Shown: positions 1 through 5,477, counted from the stretch's first letter. The stretch: 6,070 nucleotides of DNA from an uncultured Intestinimonas sp. (GCA_958435885.1 CAUBHZ010000124.1:1-6070), one strand, 5' to 3'. Numbers and translations: made by a program. Notes: generated by a model from the letters alone, not told the origin.

Positions 1-54
1 GTGACCGAAGTGGACGCCGGCCTCCAGCAGCTGCTTCATAGATACGACTGCCAT
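1..54 (-). CDS. rpsB: 30S ribosomal protein S2, N-terminal 18 codons (cut by window edge)
   Basis: The 18 visible codons read MAVVSMKQLLEAGVHFGH, the characteristic start of bacterial ribosomal protein S2, where the MKQLLEAGVHFGH block is nearly invariant. S2 is a late-assembling protein of the small ribosomal subunit. The ATG is preceded by a strong Shine-Dalgarno AAAGGAGG at 71 to 64, nine bases upstream, which fixes the start. The rest lies beyond the left edge; tsf (elongation factor Ts) usually follows rpsB, but that cannot be seen here. The gene has its own promoter and a leader of about 120 bases. The identification rests on a short stretch, but the motif is very specific. Confidence 0.93.
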   Translation of the reverse strand, partial: MAVVSMKQLLEAGVHFGH

Positions 55-177
55 AGTTTGTTTCCTCCTTTAATTGTTATTACCTCCACCCCGTTCATCT
101 GCGGCACGTCCACCCAAACGGGCACCGGACGCCGTATCCCGGACGGTGTGTGTAATACCGTGCCTTTTCGCACAGCT
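55..177 (-). promoter_or_regulatory. 5' leader of rpsB, potentially structured
   Basis: The predicted transcript has about 120 untranslated bases before rpsB. It contains several inverted repeats. ACGGT at 161 to 157 pairs with ACCGT at 148 to 144, and GGCAC at 164 to 160 pairs with GTGCC at 125 to 121. GGCACG at 164 to 159 could instead pair with CGTGCC at 108 to 103, so two mutually exclusive folds are possible. Ribosomal protein genes are often controlled by binding of their own product to such leaders, and S2 does this in enterobacteria. I do not recognise this leader as a named RNA family. A regulatory role is inference. Confidence 0.4.
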
Positions 178-182
178 AGGGT

Positions 183-211
183 ATTTTATCACAGTCGCAG
201 CCGAAATGCAA
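183..211 (-). promoter_or_regulatory. Vegetative (sigma-A type) promoter of rpsB
   Basis: On the minus strand there is a -10 hexamer TAAAAT at 188 to 183, directly preceded by TGA, giving an extended -10 (TGn) element. A -35-like TTGCAT lies at 211 to 206, exactly 17 bases upstream. The -35 matches TTGACA at only three positions, but the extended -10 can compensate. Transcription would start near 177 or 176. The surrounding 170 bp are AT-rich compared with the genes. No convincing terminator hairpin lies between the upstream small gene and this promoter, so readthrough from the sporulation genes is possible. Confidence 0.7.
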
Positions 212-240
212 CTGTTTTTTCCTGTTTTTTACCATCTCGC

Positions 241-510
241 TCAATCCTCGGCCTGCTCCCCCAGCGCCGCCGGTCCGCCGCCCTCCACCAGGATGATGTC
301 CTCCCCGAACCGGCGCACCGACGACCAGGGAAAGACATGGTCCTTTTCCCGGCCCAGCAGGCCGAAAAACCGCAGACGCCCCGGCACCACCAGGGCCTTC
401 ACCTGCCCGGTCTCCAGGTCCACCTCCACATCCCCCACGTAGCCGAAGCGGCTGCCGCCGCTGATGTCGATGACCTCCTTGTCCCGCAGCTCTGAGACGG
501 TGCTCTCCAT
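241..510 (-). CDS. ylmC: YlmC/YmxH family PRC-barrel sporulation protein
   Basis: This 89-residue protein resembles the small YlmC/YmxH family of spore formers, which adopts a PRC-barrel fold. The pattern is visible throughout: SELRDKEVIDI at 6 to 16, a Gly-rich turn (SGGSRFGYVGDVEVD) at 17 to 31, then ETGQVKALVVPG and a hydrophobic LRFFGLLGREKDHVFPWSSV segment ending in IILVE. No signal peptide or membrane segment is seen. An upstream in-frame start (564) would add 18 residues unlike the family, whereas the ATG at 510 has AAAGGGGG eight bases before it at 526 to 519, so I chose that start. In Bacillus subtilis ylmC lies just downstream of sigG, as here; synteny favours ylmC over its paralogue ymxH. 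The biochemical role of the family is not established. The gap to sigG is 73 bases, probably cotranscribed. Confidence 0.85.
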   Translation of the reverse strand: MESTVSELRDKEVIDISGGSRFGYVGDVEVDLETGQVKALVVPGRLRFFGLLGREKDHVFPWSSVRRFGEDIILVEGGGPAALGEQAED

Positions 511-583
511 CTCCGGCGCCCCCTTTCCGCGGTGTGTTCCGCTCCCTGCCACCCTATGCGGCAAACAGCGCCGGTATGCCCGC

Positions 584-1354
584 TCACATGTCCCGGCGGA
601 TCTGCTTGAGGGCGCTCTTCTCCAGCCGGGAGACCTGGGCCTGGGAGATGCCCACCTCGGCGGAGACCTCCATCTGGGTCTTGCCCTGGAAGAACCGCAG
701 GTCCAGGATGTGCCGCTCCCGCTCGGAGAGCCGGGCGATGGCCTCCTTGAGGGCGATGTGCTCCAGCCAGCTCTCGTCGGTGTTCTTGGCGTCCTTCACC
801 TGGTCCATGACGCAGATGGTGTCCCCCTCGTGGTCGTACACCGGCTCATAGAGGCTCACCGGGTCCACGATGGCGTCCAGGGCGGCCACCACCTCCTCCC
901 GCTTTACCCCCATGGCGGAGGCGATCTCCTCCACGCTGGGCTCCCGCTGGTGCTCGGAGAGGAATTTTTCCTTGGTCTGGAGCACCTTATAGGCCGTGTC
1001 CCGCATGGACCGGGACACCCGCATGGCGCTGTTGTCCCGCAGGTAGCGGCGGATCTCCCCGATGATCATGGGTACGCCGTAGGTGGAAAAGCGCACGTCC
1101 AGGTCCACGTTGAAGTTGTCGATGGCCTTGATGAGGCCGATGCAGCCCACCTGAAAGAGGTCGTCGGCGTTCTCCCCCCGGTTGTGGAAGCGCTGGATCA
1201 CCGAGAGGACCAGCCGCAGATTGCCGGCGATGAGCTCCTCCCGGGCCGCCATGTCCCCGGCCTTGGTCCGCCGGAGCAGCTCCAAAGTCTCCTCATTCTT
1301 CAATACCTTCAGCTTGGCGGTGTTGACGCCGCAGATCTCTACCTTTCCCTGCAA
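584..1354 (-). CDS. sigG: RNA polymerase sporulation sigma factor sigma-G
   Basis: The 256-residue product is sigma-G, which directs late gene expression in the forespore. The sigma-G-typical N-terminus KVEICGV (residues 4 to 10) is present. Region 2 runs from NLRLVLSV (45) through DDLFQVGCIGLIKAIDNF and MIIGEIRRYLRDN (96 to 108). Region 3 follows at about 113 to 165, and region 4 at about 200 to 252 contains the helix-turn-helix MEVSAEVGISQAQVSRLEK (228 to 246). Length matches the roughly 260 residues usual for the family. The start is TTG: an in-frame TAA lies eight codons upstream, no ATG or GTG fits the conserved N-terminus, and GGGGAGG stands nine bases before the TTG. The gene follows sigE by 123 bases and has a candidate sigma-F promoter and a ribosome-site-masking hairpin. 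The residue equivalent to Asn45 of B. subtilis sigma-G is Ala43 here. Confidence 0.97.
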   Translation of the reverse strand: MQGKVEICGVNTAKLKVLKNEETLELLRRTKAGDMAAREELIAGNLRLVLSVIQRFHNRGENADDLFQVGCIGLIKAIDNFNVDLDVRFSTYGVPMIIGEIRRYLRDNSAMRVSRSMRDTAYKVLQTKEKFLSEHQREPSVEEIASAMGVKREEVVAALDAIVDPVSLYEPVYDHEGDTICVMDQVKDAKNTDESWLEHIALKEAIARLSERERHILDLRFFQGKTQMEVSAEVGISQAQVSRLEKSALKQIRRDM

Positions 1355-1363
1355 TCCGACTGA

Positions 1364-1406
1364 CCTCCCCGCGCGTTACTGCTATCAGTATCTCCAGCGC
1401 GGGAGG
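1364..1406 (-). promoter_or_regulatory. Inverted repeat that can mask the sigG ribosome binding site
   Basis: In RNA sense, CCTCCCGCGC at 1406 to 1397 can pair with GCGCGGGGAGG at 1374 to 1364. The result is ten pairs, nearly all G-C, interrupted by one bulged G, with a 22-base loop. The 3' arm contains the whole Shine-Dalgarno GGGGAGG (1370 to 1364) of sigG. There is no U-run after the stem, so it is not a terminator. The 5' arm lies between the -35 and -10 of the candidate sigma-F promoter. Transcripts from that promoter would therefore lack it, while readthrough transcripts from sigE would carry it. The pairing is seen in the sequence; the regulatory effect is inferred. Confidence 0.65.
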
Positions 1407-1414
1407 GTCCATAC
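1386..1414 (-). promoter_or_regulatory. Candidate sigma-F promoter of sigG
   Basis: A -10 element GGAGATACTG at 1395 to 1386 fits the sigma-F consensus GGnnAnAHTR at every defined position. A -35 element GTATG at 1414 to 1410 fits GYATA at four of five positions. The spacing is 14 bases, about one shorter than the usual 15 to 16. Transcription would begin near 1380, giving a leader of about 25 bases that holds the GGGGAGG ribosome site and the TTG start. In B. subtilis sigG is transcribed by sigma-F RNA polymerase in the forespore, so the element is where it is expected. Overlap with sigma-G specificity is possible, because the two consensus sequences are related. Confidence 0.6.
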
Positions 1415-1477
1415 CCCGGGAAAAGGACCTATATTTTTTATCGTGGGACCGTTTTCGATGGATTTTTACCGGTGAGT

Positions 1478-2209
1478 TTACAGCATCCGCAAAATCTCCT
1501 TTTTGAGCCGGGAGATGATCCGCTTCTCCAGGCGGGAGATGTAGGACTGGGAGATGCCCAGCAGGTCTGCCACCTCCTTCTGGGTCCGCTCCGGCCGGCC
1601 GTCCAGGCCGAAGCGGAGGGTGATGATCCGACGCTCCCGGTCGGAGAGCTTCTCCAGGGCCAGCGAGAGGAGCTGCCGGTCCACGTCGTCCTCGATGGGC
1701 TTCATCACCAGGTCGTTGTCGGTGCCCAGAATGTCGGAAAGCAGCAGCTCGTTGCCGTCCCAGTCGGTGTTCAGGGGCTCGTCGAATGAGACCTCCGTCT
1801 TCTGATTGGCCGTCTTGCGCAAATACATGAGAATCTCGTTTTCGATGCACCGGCTGGCGTAGGTGGCCAGCTTGATGTTCTTGGCCGGCTTGTAGGTCCC
1901 CACCGCCTTGATGAGGCCGATGGTGCCGATGGAGATGAGGTCCTCGATGTTGATGCCCGTGTTCTCAAACCGCCGAGCGATGTAAGCCACCAGCCGCAGG
2001 TTGTGCTCGATGAGGGTCTCCCGGGCCCCTGCCTCCCCCCGCTCCAGCCGCTGCAATACCTCGGCCTCCTCCGCCCGGTCCAGGGGGGCGGGCAGGGTAT
2101 CGCTCCCCCCGATATACATGATCTTCCCCGGCAGGCACAGCCCCAGCCGGGCCAGGACACGCCACAGAAAGGTCCATCCCCGCATCATCGTCGCCGTCAT
2201 CTTACCCAT
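1478..2209 (-). CDS. sigE: RNA polymerase sporulation sigma factor sigma-E (pro-sigma-E precursor)
   Basis: The 243-residue product is pro-sigma-E, the first mother-cell-specific sigma factor of sporulation. Conserved blocks are [12 protein letters not shown] (32 to 43), region 2 with [20 protein letters not shown] and [17 protein letters not shown], the linker [19 protein letters not shown] (141 to 159), and region 4 (about 186 to 238) with the helix-turn-helix [20 protein letters not shown]. The first 31 residues form an amphipathic, Trp-containing pro-sequence. By alignment with B. subtilis, cleavage would fall between Met31 and Tyr32. In-frame ATGs also occur at residues 4, 8 and 9. The purine-rich GGTGGAAGGGG just upstream is placed ambiguously, so the start could be at 2200, which would give a pro-sequence nearer the Bacillus length. 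spoIIGA, encoding the processing protease, ends 21 bases upstream. Confidence 0.97.
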   Translation of the reverse strand: MGKMTATMMRGWTFLWRVLARLGLCLPGKIMYIGGSDTLPAPLDRAEEAEVLQRLERGEAGARETLIEHNLRLVAYIARRFENTGINIEDLISIGTIGLIKAVGTYKPAKNIKLATYASRCIENEILMYLRKTANQKTEVSFDEPLNTDWDGNELLLSDILGTDNDLVMKPIEDDVDRQLLSLALEKLSDRERRIITLRFGLDGRPERTQKEVADLLGISQSYISRLEKRIISRLKKEILRML

Positions 2210-2230
2210 CGTCCCCTTCCACCGCTTTGT

Positions 2231-3076
2231 CTATGCCTCCATGGCGCCCACCAGGGCGCTGTATGTGCCGCCGTCGGAGAGCCGGGTGGGCGAGAGAGCG
2301 GCCAGCACCCCCCGGTACTCCCGCTCCCCGATCCGGACCTTGTCCAGCCGCACCGCCAGCAGCAGGCCGCACGCCACCCCCACCGCCTGGTAGGGCAGGA
2401 GCCGGAAGCGGCCCTTTCCCTCCATCCTGGCCAGGGTACCCACCGGGTCACGAAGCTGGGCCTCCCCCAAGGGATGGTCCAGCAGGGGCGCCGCCTTCTC
2501 CCCCTCCACCACCAGCACCCCCCGGCCGGTGGCCGGGTCGGTGAGGGTGTTGCCCGTGTCCAGCAGGGCGGTGACCGTCACCTGCCGCCCCTCCAGGGTG
2601 AGCACCGCCTCCACCAGTTCCCGGGTGCCGTGGCCGGCGCTGCGCCGGAAGACCAGAGAGGCGGCGGCATAGCATCCGGCGGAGGCCAGGAGGAGGACCC
2701 CCAGGTCCACATGGGGGGAGAGAACGCCCCGCTCCAGCCCCACGCCCCGGGCGCCCAGCAGACTCAGGGCCAGCACGCCGCCCCCCAGAGCGCAGGAGAG
2801 GGCCAGGAAGGCCAGGAAGCTGCGCAGGAGCCGCCGTCCGCCGCCGAAGGCGATCAGGGCCATGGCTACGGCCACGGAGAGCTCCACGGCGGGGTGGGTG
2901 AGAAAGCCCAGCCCCGGCAGAAAGACGGCGCAGGCGTAGGCCGCCCCCAGGATCGCCCCCAGGGCCAGTCGTGGCCGGCAGAGCACCGCGCCGGACAGCC
3001 GGGCCGCCCCCAGCAGCAGCAGATAGTCCACGATCAGATTGAGCAGAAACAGCGAGTCTATGTAGACGACGGTCAC
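2231..3076 (-). CDS. spoIIGA: Sigma-E processing peptidase SpoIIGA
   Basis: This 281-residue membrane protein matches SpoIIGA, the aspartic protease that sits in the sporulation septum and cleaves pro-sigma-E once signalled from the forespore by SpoIIR. About five hydrophobic segments occupy the N-terminal half (roughly 4-24, 33-53, 62-78, 84-108, 123-142), the family's usual topology. The cytoplasmic C-terminal half carries the aspartic protease motif LLDTGNTLTDP, with the presumed catalytic Asp at 173. It also has the family blocks RLLPYQAVG (225 to 233) and LSPTRLSDGGTYSALV near the end. An ATG at 3136 would add 20 non-family residues encoded by promoter and leader DNA. The GTG at 3076 instead gives MTVVYIDSLFLLN, matching the family N-terminus, and has AAAAGGAGG seven bases upstream. 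It is the first gene of the spoIIGA-sigE unit, and its protease substrate is encoded by the next gene. Confidence 0.96.
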   Translation of the reverse strand: MTVVYIDSLFLLNLIVDYLLLLGAARLSGAVLCRPRLALGAILGAAYACAVFLPGLGFLTHPAVELSVAVAMALIAFGGGRRLLRSFLAFLALSCALGGGVLALSLLGARGVGLERGVLSPHVDLGVLLLASAGCYAAASLVFRRSAGHGTRELVEAVLTLEGRQVTVTALLDTGNTLTDPATGRGVLVVEGEKAAPLLDHPLGEAQLRDPVGTLARMEGKGRFRLLPYQAVGVACGLLLAVRLDKVRIGEREYRGVLAALSPTRLSDGGTYSALVGAMEA

Positions 3077-3083
3077 ACCCAGC

Positions 3084-3092
3084 CCTCCTTTT
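3084..3092 (-). promoter_or_regulatory. Ribosome binding site of spoIIGA deciding a GTG start
   Basis: AAAAGGAGG at 3092 to 3084 is a near-perfect Shine-Dalgarno, seven bases before GTG at 3076. It selects this start over the ATG at 3136, which lies upstream of the predicted transcription start. Confidence 0.88.
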
Positions 3093-3105
3093 GGTCCGGA
3101 GACCA
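3092..3105 (-). promoter_or_regulatory. Small UNCG-loop hairpin in the spoIIGA leader
   Basis: In RNA sense TGGTC, loop TCCG, GACCA form a 5-bp stem closed by C-G around a UCCG tetraloop. C(UNCG)G loops are exceptionally stable. The hairpin would lie within a few bases of the predicted mRNA 5' end (about 3107), and its last base abuts the Shine-Dalgarno. A 5'-end stabilising role is possible but inferred; it has no U-run and is too small to be a terminator. Confidence 0.5.
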
Positions 3106-3113
3106 GCAGGGAT

Positions 3114-3146
3114 ATTATATGGCTTGCCCGCCACAAAAAAGGTCAA
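3114..3146 (-). promoter_or_regulatory. spoIIG promoter (sigma-A elements with an over-long 21-bp spacer)
   Basis: The minus strand has TTGACC at 3146 to 3141 (five of six matches to -35) and a perfect TATAAT at 3119 to 3114, separated by 21 bp rather than 17. The B. subtilis spoIIG promoter is known for near-consensus sigma-A elements 22 bp apart and depends on phosphorylated Spo0A. The same architecture is seen here, directly before spoIIGA. TTTGACC overlapping the -35 matches the reverse Spo0A box TTCGACA at five of seven bases; no perfect 0A box is visible. Predicted transcription start is near 3107. Confidence 0.75.
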
Positions 3147-3159
3147 ACCGGGGCCGTGG

Positions 3160-3196
3160 AAAAAAGAGGCCCCGGGACCGCTTTGCGGTCCCGGGG
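3160..3196 (-). terminator. Rho-independent terminator of the hem operon
   Basis: In RNA sense CCCCGGGACCGC (3196 to 3185), loop AAA (3184 to 3182) and GCGGTCCCGGGG (3181 to 3170) form a perfect 12-bp stem, followed by CCTC and six T residues (3165 to 3160). It begins 17 bases after the hemL stop codon. The T-run is only on the minus-strand side, so termination is one-directional. It shields the sporulation promoter, whose -35 starts 13 bases beyond the T-run, from heme operon transcription. Confidence 0.95.
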
Positions 3197-3213
3197 TCAG
3201 GAACAGGATGGAA

Positions 3214-4494
3214 TTACAGCTCGGCCAGCGCCTCGTCCACGGCCTCCAGGGTCCGGGCCAGGTCCTGCCGGGTGTGGGCGGCAGAGACGAACATGGCCTC
3301 GAACTGGGCGGGAGCCAGGTAGACGCCCCGCTCCAGCATGCCCTTGAAGTAGCGGGCATACCGGCCCACGTCGCTGCCCTTGGCGTCCACGAAGGTGGTG
3401 ACGGCGTTGGGGGTGAAGAAGGGAGCCGCCAGGGAGCCGATCTGGTTGACGGCCACGCCGGCGTGATGGCGCTCCGCCGCCTCCCGCATGCCGTCGGCCA
3501 GCTCCTTGGCCAGGGTGCCGATGTAGTCGTAGACCTCGGGGTGGGCCTTCAGGTACCGGAGCTGGGCCAGGCCGGCGGCCATGGCCACGGGGTTGCCCGA
3601 GAGGGTGCCCGCCTGGTACACCGGGCCGCAGGGAGCCACCTGCTCCATGAGGGCACGGCTGCCGCAGTAGGCGCCCACCGGCATGCCGCCGCCGATGATC
3701 TTGCCAAAAGTGACCAGATCAGCCTTCACGCCAAAGTATTCCTGGGCGCCGCCCAGGGCCAGGCGGAAGCCGGTGATGACCTCGTCGAAGATGAGGAGGG
3801 CGCCCGACTTGTCGCACAGGGCCCGGAGACCCTCCAGGAAGCCGTGAGCGGGAGCCACAACGCCCATGTTGGCGGCCACCGGCTCCACGATGACGCAGGC
3901 AACCTGGCCGGGGTACTCGTTCAGCAGGGCCTCCACGGTCTCCAGACGGTTGAACTGGGCGGTGAGGGTGTGCTTGACGATGTCCTCCGGGACACCGGCG
4001 GAGGAGGGATGCCCTCCCGCCAGGGCGGAGGAGCCGGCGTTCACCAGCAGGCAGTCGGAGTGGCCGTGGTAGCAGCCCTCGAACTTGATGATCTTGTCCC
4101 GGCCGGTGGCGCCACGGGCCAGGCGGATGGCGGACATGACGGCCTCTGTGCCCGAGTTCACCATGCGGACCATCTCGATGTTGGGGACCAGCTCCACCAT
4201 GAGCTCGGCCATCTCCACCTCCCGCTCGGTGGGAGCGCCGAAGGAGAGACCGTCCTTCACGGCCTTCTCCACCGCCTCCCGGACCACCGGGTGGTCATGG
4301 CCCAGGATCATGGGACCCCAGGAGCAGACGTAGTCGATGTAGGACTTGCCGTCGGCGTCGTAGATATAGGCGCCCTGGGCCTTGGTGATGAACCGGGGGC
4401 ACAGATCCACCGCCCGGAAGGCCCGGACCGGGGAATTGACGCCGCCGGGGAGGACCTTCTGGGCCCGGTCAAAGAGTTCCTGAGAGCGCTCCAT
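3214..4494 (-). CDS. hemL: Glutamate-1-semialdehyde 2,1-aminomutase
   Basis: The 426-residue product is the PLP-dependent enzyme that converts glutamate-1-semialdehyde to 5-aminolevulinate, the last step of the C5 route to tetrapyrroles in the cytoplasm. It has fold-type-I aminotransferase features: [12 protein letters not shown] near the N-terminus (15 to 26), [15 protein letters not shown] (113 to 127), [10 protein letters not shown] (138 to 147), DEVITGFR (237 to 244), and [15 protein letters not shown] with the PLP-binding Lys265. [16 protein letters not shown] follows. Length is typical for the family (about 425 to 430). The ATG shares its A with the TGA stop of hemB, and AAGGGGG lies ten bases upstream, so translational coupling is likely. 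A small oddity is Cys277 in GAYCGSR, where the B. subtilis and E. coli enzymes have Gly. It is the last gene of the operon, before a strong terminator. Confidence 0.98.
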   Translation of the reverse strand: MERSQELFDRAQKVLPGGVNSPVRAFRAVDLCPRFITKAQGAYIYDADGKSYIDYVCSWGPMILGHDHPVVREAVEKAVKDGLSFGAPTEREVEMAELMVELVPNIEMVRMVNSGTEAVMSAIRLARGATGRDKIIKFEGCYHGHSDCLLVNAGSSALAGGHPSSAGVPEDIVKHTLTAQFNRLETVEALLNEYPGQVACVIVEPVAANMGVVAPAHGFLEGLRALCDKSGALLIFDEVITGFRLALGGAQEYFGVKADLVTFGKIIGGGMPVGAYCGSRALMEQVAPCGPVYQAGTLSGNPVAMAAGLAQLRYLKAHPEVYDYIGTLAKELADGMREAAERHHAGVAVNQIGSLAAPFFTPNAVTTFVDAKGSDVGRYARYFKGMLERGVYLAPAQFEAMFVSAAHTRQDLARTLEAVDEALAEL

Positions 4495-5477
4495 CAGCCG
4501 ATGTCCCCCTTCTTCATGGCCTGGGCCAGCTCCTTGGCGTAGTAGGTAATGAGCATGTCGGCGCCCGCCCGGAAGACGGAGAGGGCGCTCTCACACATGA
4601 CCCGGTACTCGTCGATGAGCCCCGCCGCGCTGGCCGCCTTGATCATGGCATACTCGCCGGAGACGGAGTAGGCGCACATGGGCAGGTCGAAGGCGTCGGA
4701 GCACTCCCGGATCACGTCCAGGTAGCTGAGGGCGGGCTTCACCATGAGGATGTCGGCACCCTCCTCCACGTCCAGGGCACACTCCTTCAGGGCCTCCCGG
4801 CGGTTGTGGGGGTCCATCTGGTAGCCCTTCCGGTCCCCGAAGGAGGGGGCGGAGCCGGCGGCCTCCCGGAAGGGGCCGTAGAAGGCGGAGGCGTATTTGG
4901 CGGAGTAGGACATGATGGGCACATTCTGGAGGCCGTGCTCATCCAGAGCCGCCCGGATGGCGGCGATGCGGCCGTCCATCATGTCAGAGGGGGCCACCAT
5001 GTCGGCACCGGCCTGGGCGTGGGAGAGGGCGGTCTTGGCCAGGACCTCCAGGGTCTTGTCGTTGTCCACCTCGTGGCCGCAGAGGATGCCGCAGTGGCCG
5101 TGGTCGGTGTACTCGCACATGCACACGTCGGTGATGACATAGAAGTCGGGGTACTTGGCCTTGATGACCCGGATGGCCTCCTGGACCACGCCGTGCTCGT
5201 CCCAGGCGGAGGAGCCCACGGCGTCCTTATGGGCGGGCAGGCCGAAGAGGATGCACCGGCCCACACCCGCCTGGATGCACTCCTCCACCGCCTCGCACAC
5301 GGCGTCCAGGCCGTAGTGGAACTGGCCGTCCAGGGCGGGGATGGCCCGCTTGCCCTTCAGGGTCTCGTCCACGAAGATGGGATAGATGAGGCTGTCCGGG
5401 GAGAGGCGGGTCTCCCGGCACAGCCGCCGGATGGAGTCGTTCTGCCGCAGTCTGCGGGGCCGGTTAATGAGTTCCAT
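4494..5477 (-). CDS. hemB: Porphobilinogen synthase (delta-aminolevulinic acid dehydratase)
   Basis: This 327-residue enzyme condenses two 5-aminolevulinate molecules to porphobilinogen. Family motifs are clear: [14 protein letters not shown] near the N-terminus, IYPIFVDE (31 to 38), and the metal-site cysteines in [15 protein letters not shown] (Cys119, Cys121, Cys129), which indicate a zinc-type enzyme. APSDMMDGR (162 to 170) follows, then the two active-site lysines in [15 protein letters not shown] (Lys194) and [10 protein letters not shown] (Lys247), and [12 protein letters not shown]. Length is normal for the family. The ATG at 5477 has GAAGG eight bases upstream and lies inside the end of hemD, overlapping it by 14 bases. 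The stop overlaps the hemL start by one base. These overlaps imply one transcript and coupled translation with both neighbours. Confidence 0.98.
   Translation of the reverse strand: MELINRPRRLRQNDSIRRLCRETRLSPDSLIYPIFVDETLKGKRAIPALDGQFHYGLDAVCEAVEECIQAGVGRCILFGLPAHKDAVGSSAWDEHGVVQEAIRVIKAKYPDFYVITDVCMCEYTDHGHCGILCGHEVDNDKTLEVLAKTALSHAQAGADMVAPSDMMDGRIAAIRAALDEHGLQNVPIMSYSAKYASAFYGPFREAAGSAPSFGDRKGYQMDPHNRREALKECALDVEEGADILMVKPALSYLDVIRECSDAFDLPMCAYSVSGEYAMIKAASAAGLIDEYRVMCESALSVFRAGADMLITYYAKELAQAMKKGDIG

Noticed and set aside
36..98. A possible 20-codon upstream frame in the rpsB leader (minus strand, ATG at 98) overlapping the rpsB start out of frame
   Set aside because: Only a weak GGTGGA lies ten bases upstream. 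The frame includes the rpsB Shine-Dalgarno, and nothing suggests it is translated.
1..495. Plus-strand open frame from the left edge across the rpsB leader
   Set aside because: It runs antisense to rpsB, its promoter and leader, and the ylmC-like gene, and its composition is unlike a protein family. The minus strand explains the region fully.
551..579. A sigma-G-like pair, GCATA at 579-575 and CATAGGG at 558-552, before the ylmC-like gene
   Set aside because: The -35 fits but the spacing is 16 rather than 17 to 18, and the second half of the -10 (expected TA at the end) is missing. It may be chance in a GC-rich gap.
464..1363. Plus-strand open frame of 299 codons opposite sigG
   Set aside because: Same antisense effect of high GC. 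The product has low-complexity composition, and the opposite strand encodes an unmistakable sigma-G.
3134..3136. ATG giving a spoIIGA product 20 residues longer
   Set aside because: It lies upstream of the TATAAT box, lacks a ribosome site, and its extra residues do not resemble the family; the GTG at 3076 has a near-perfect ribosome site.
2003..3322. Plus-strand open frame of 439 codons opposite sigE and spoIIGA
   Set aside because: It crosses two real genes, the spoIIG promoter and the terminator, has Gln/Pro/His-rich low complexity, and has no recognisable domain.
3091..4542. A 483-codon open frame on the plus strand opposite hemL
   Set aside because: It is a shadow of hemL: high GC at third positions removes stop codons in the antisense frame, the product is rich in Gly, His, Val and Leu without any family motif, and hemL has clear motifs and residues.
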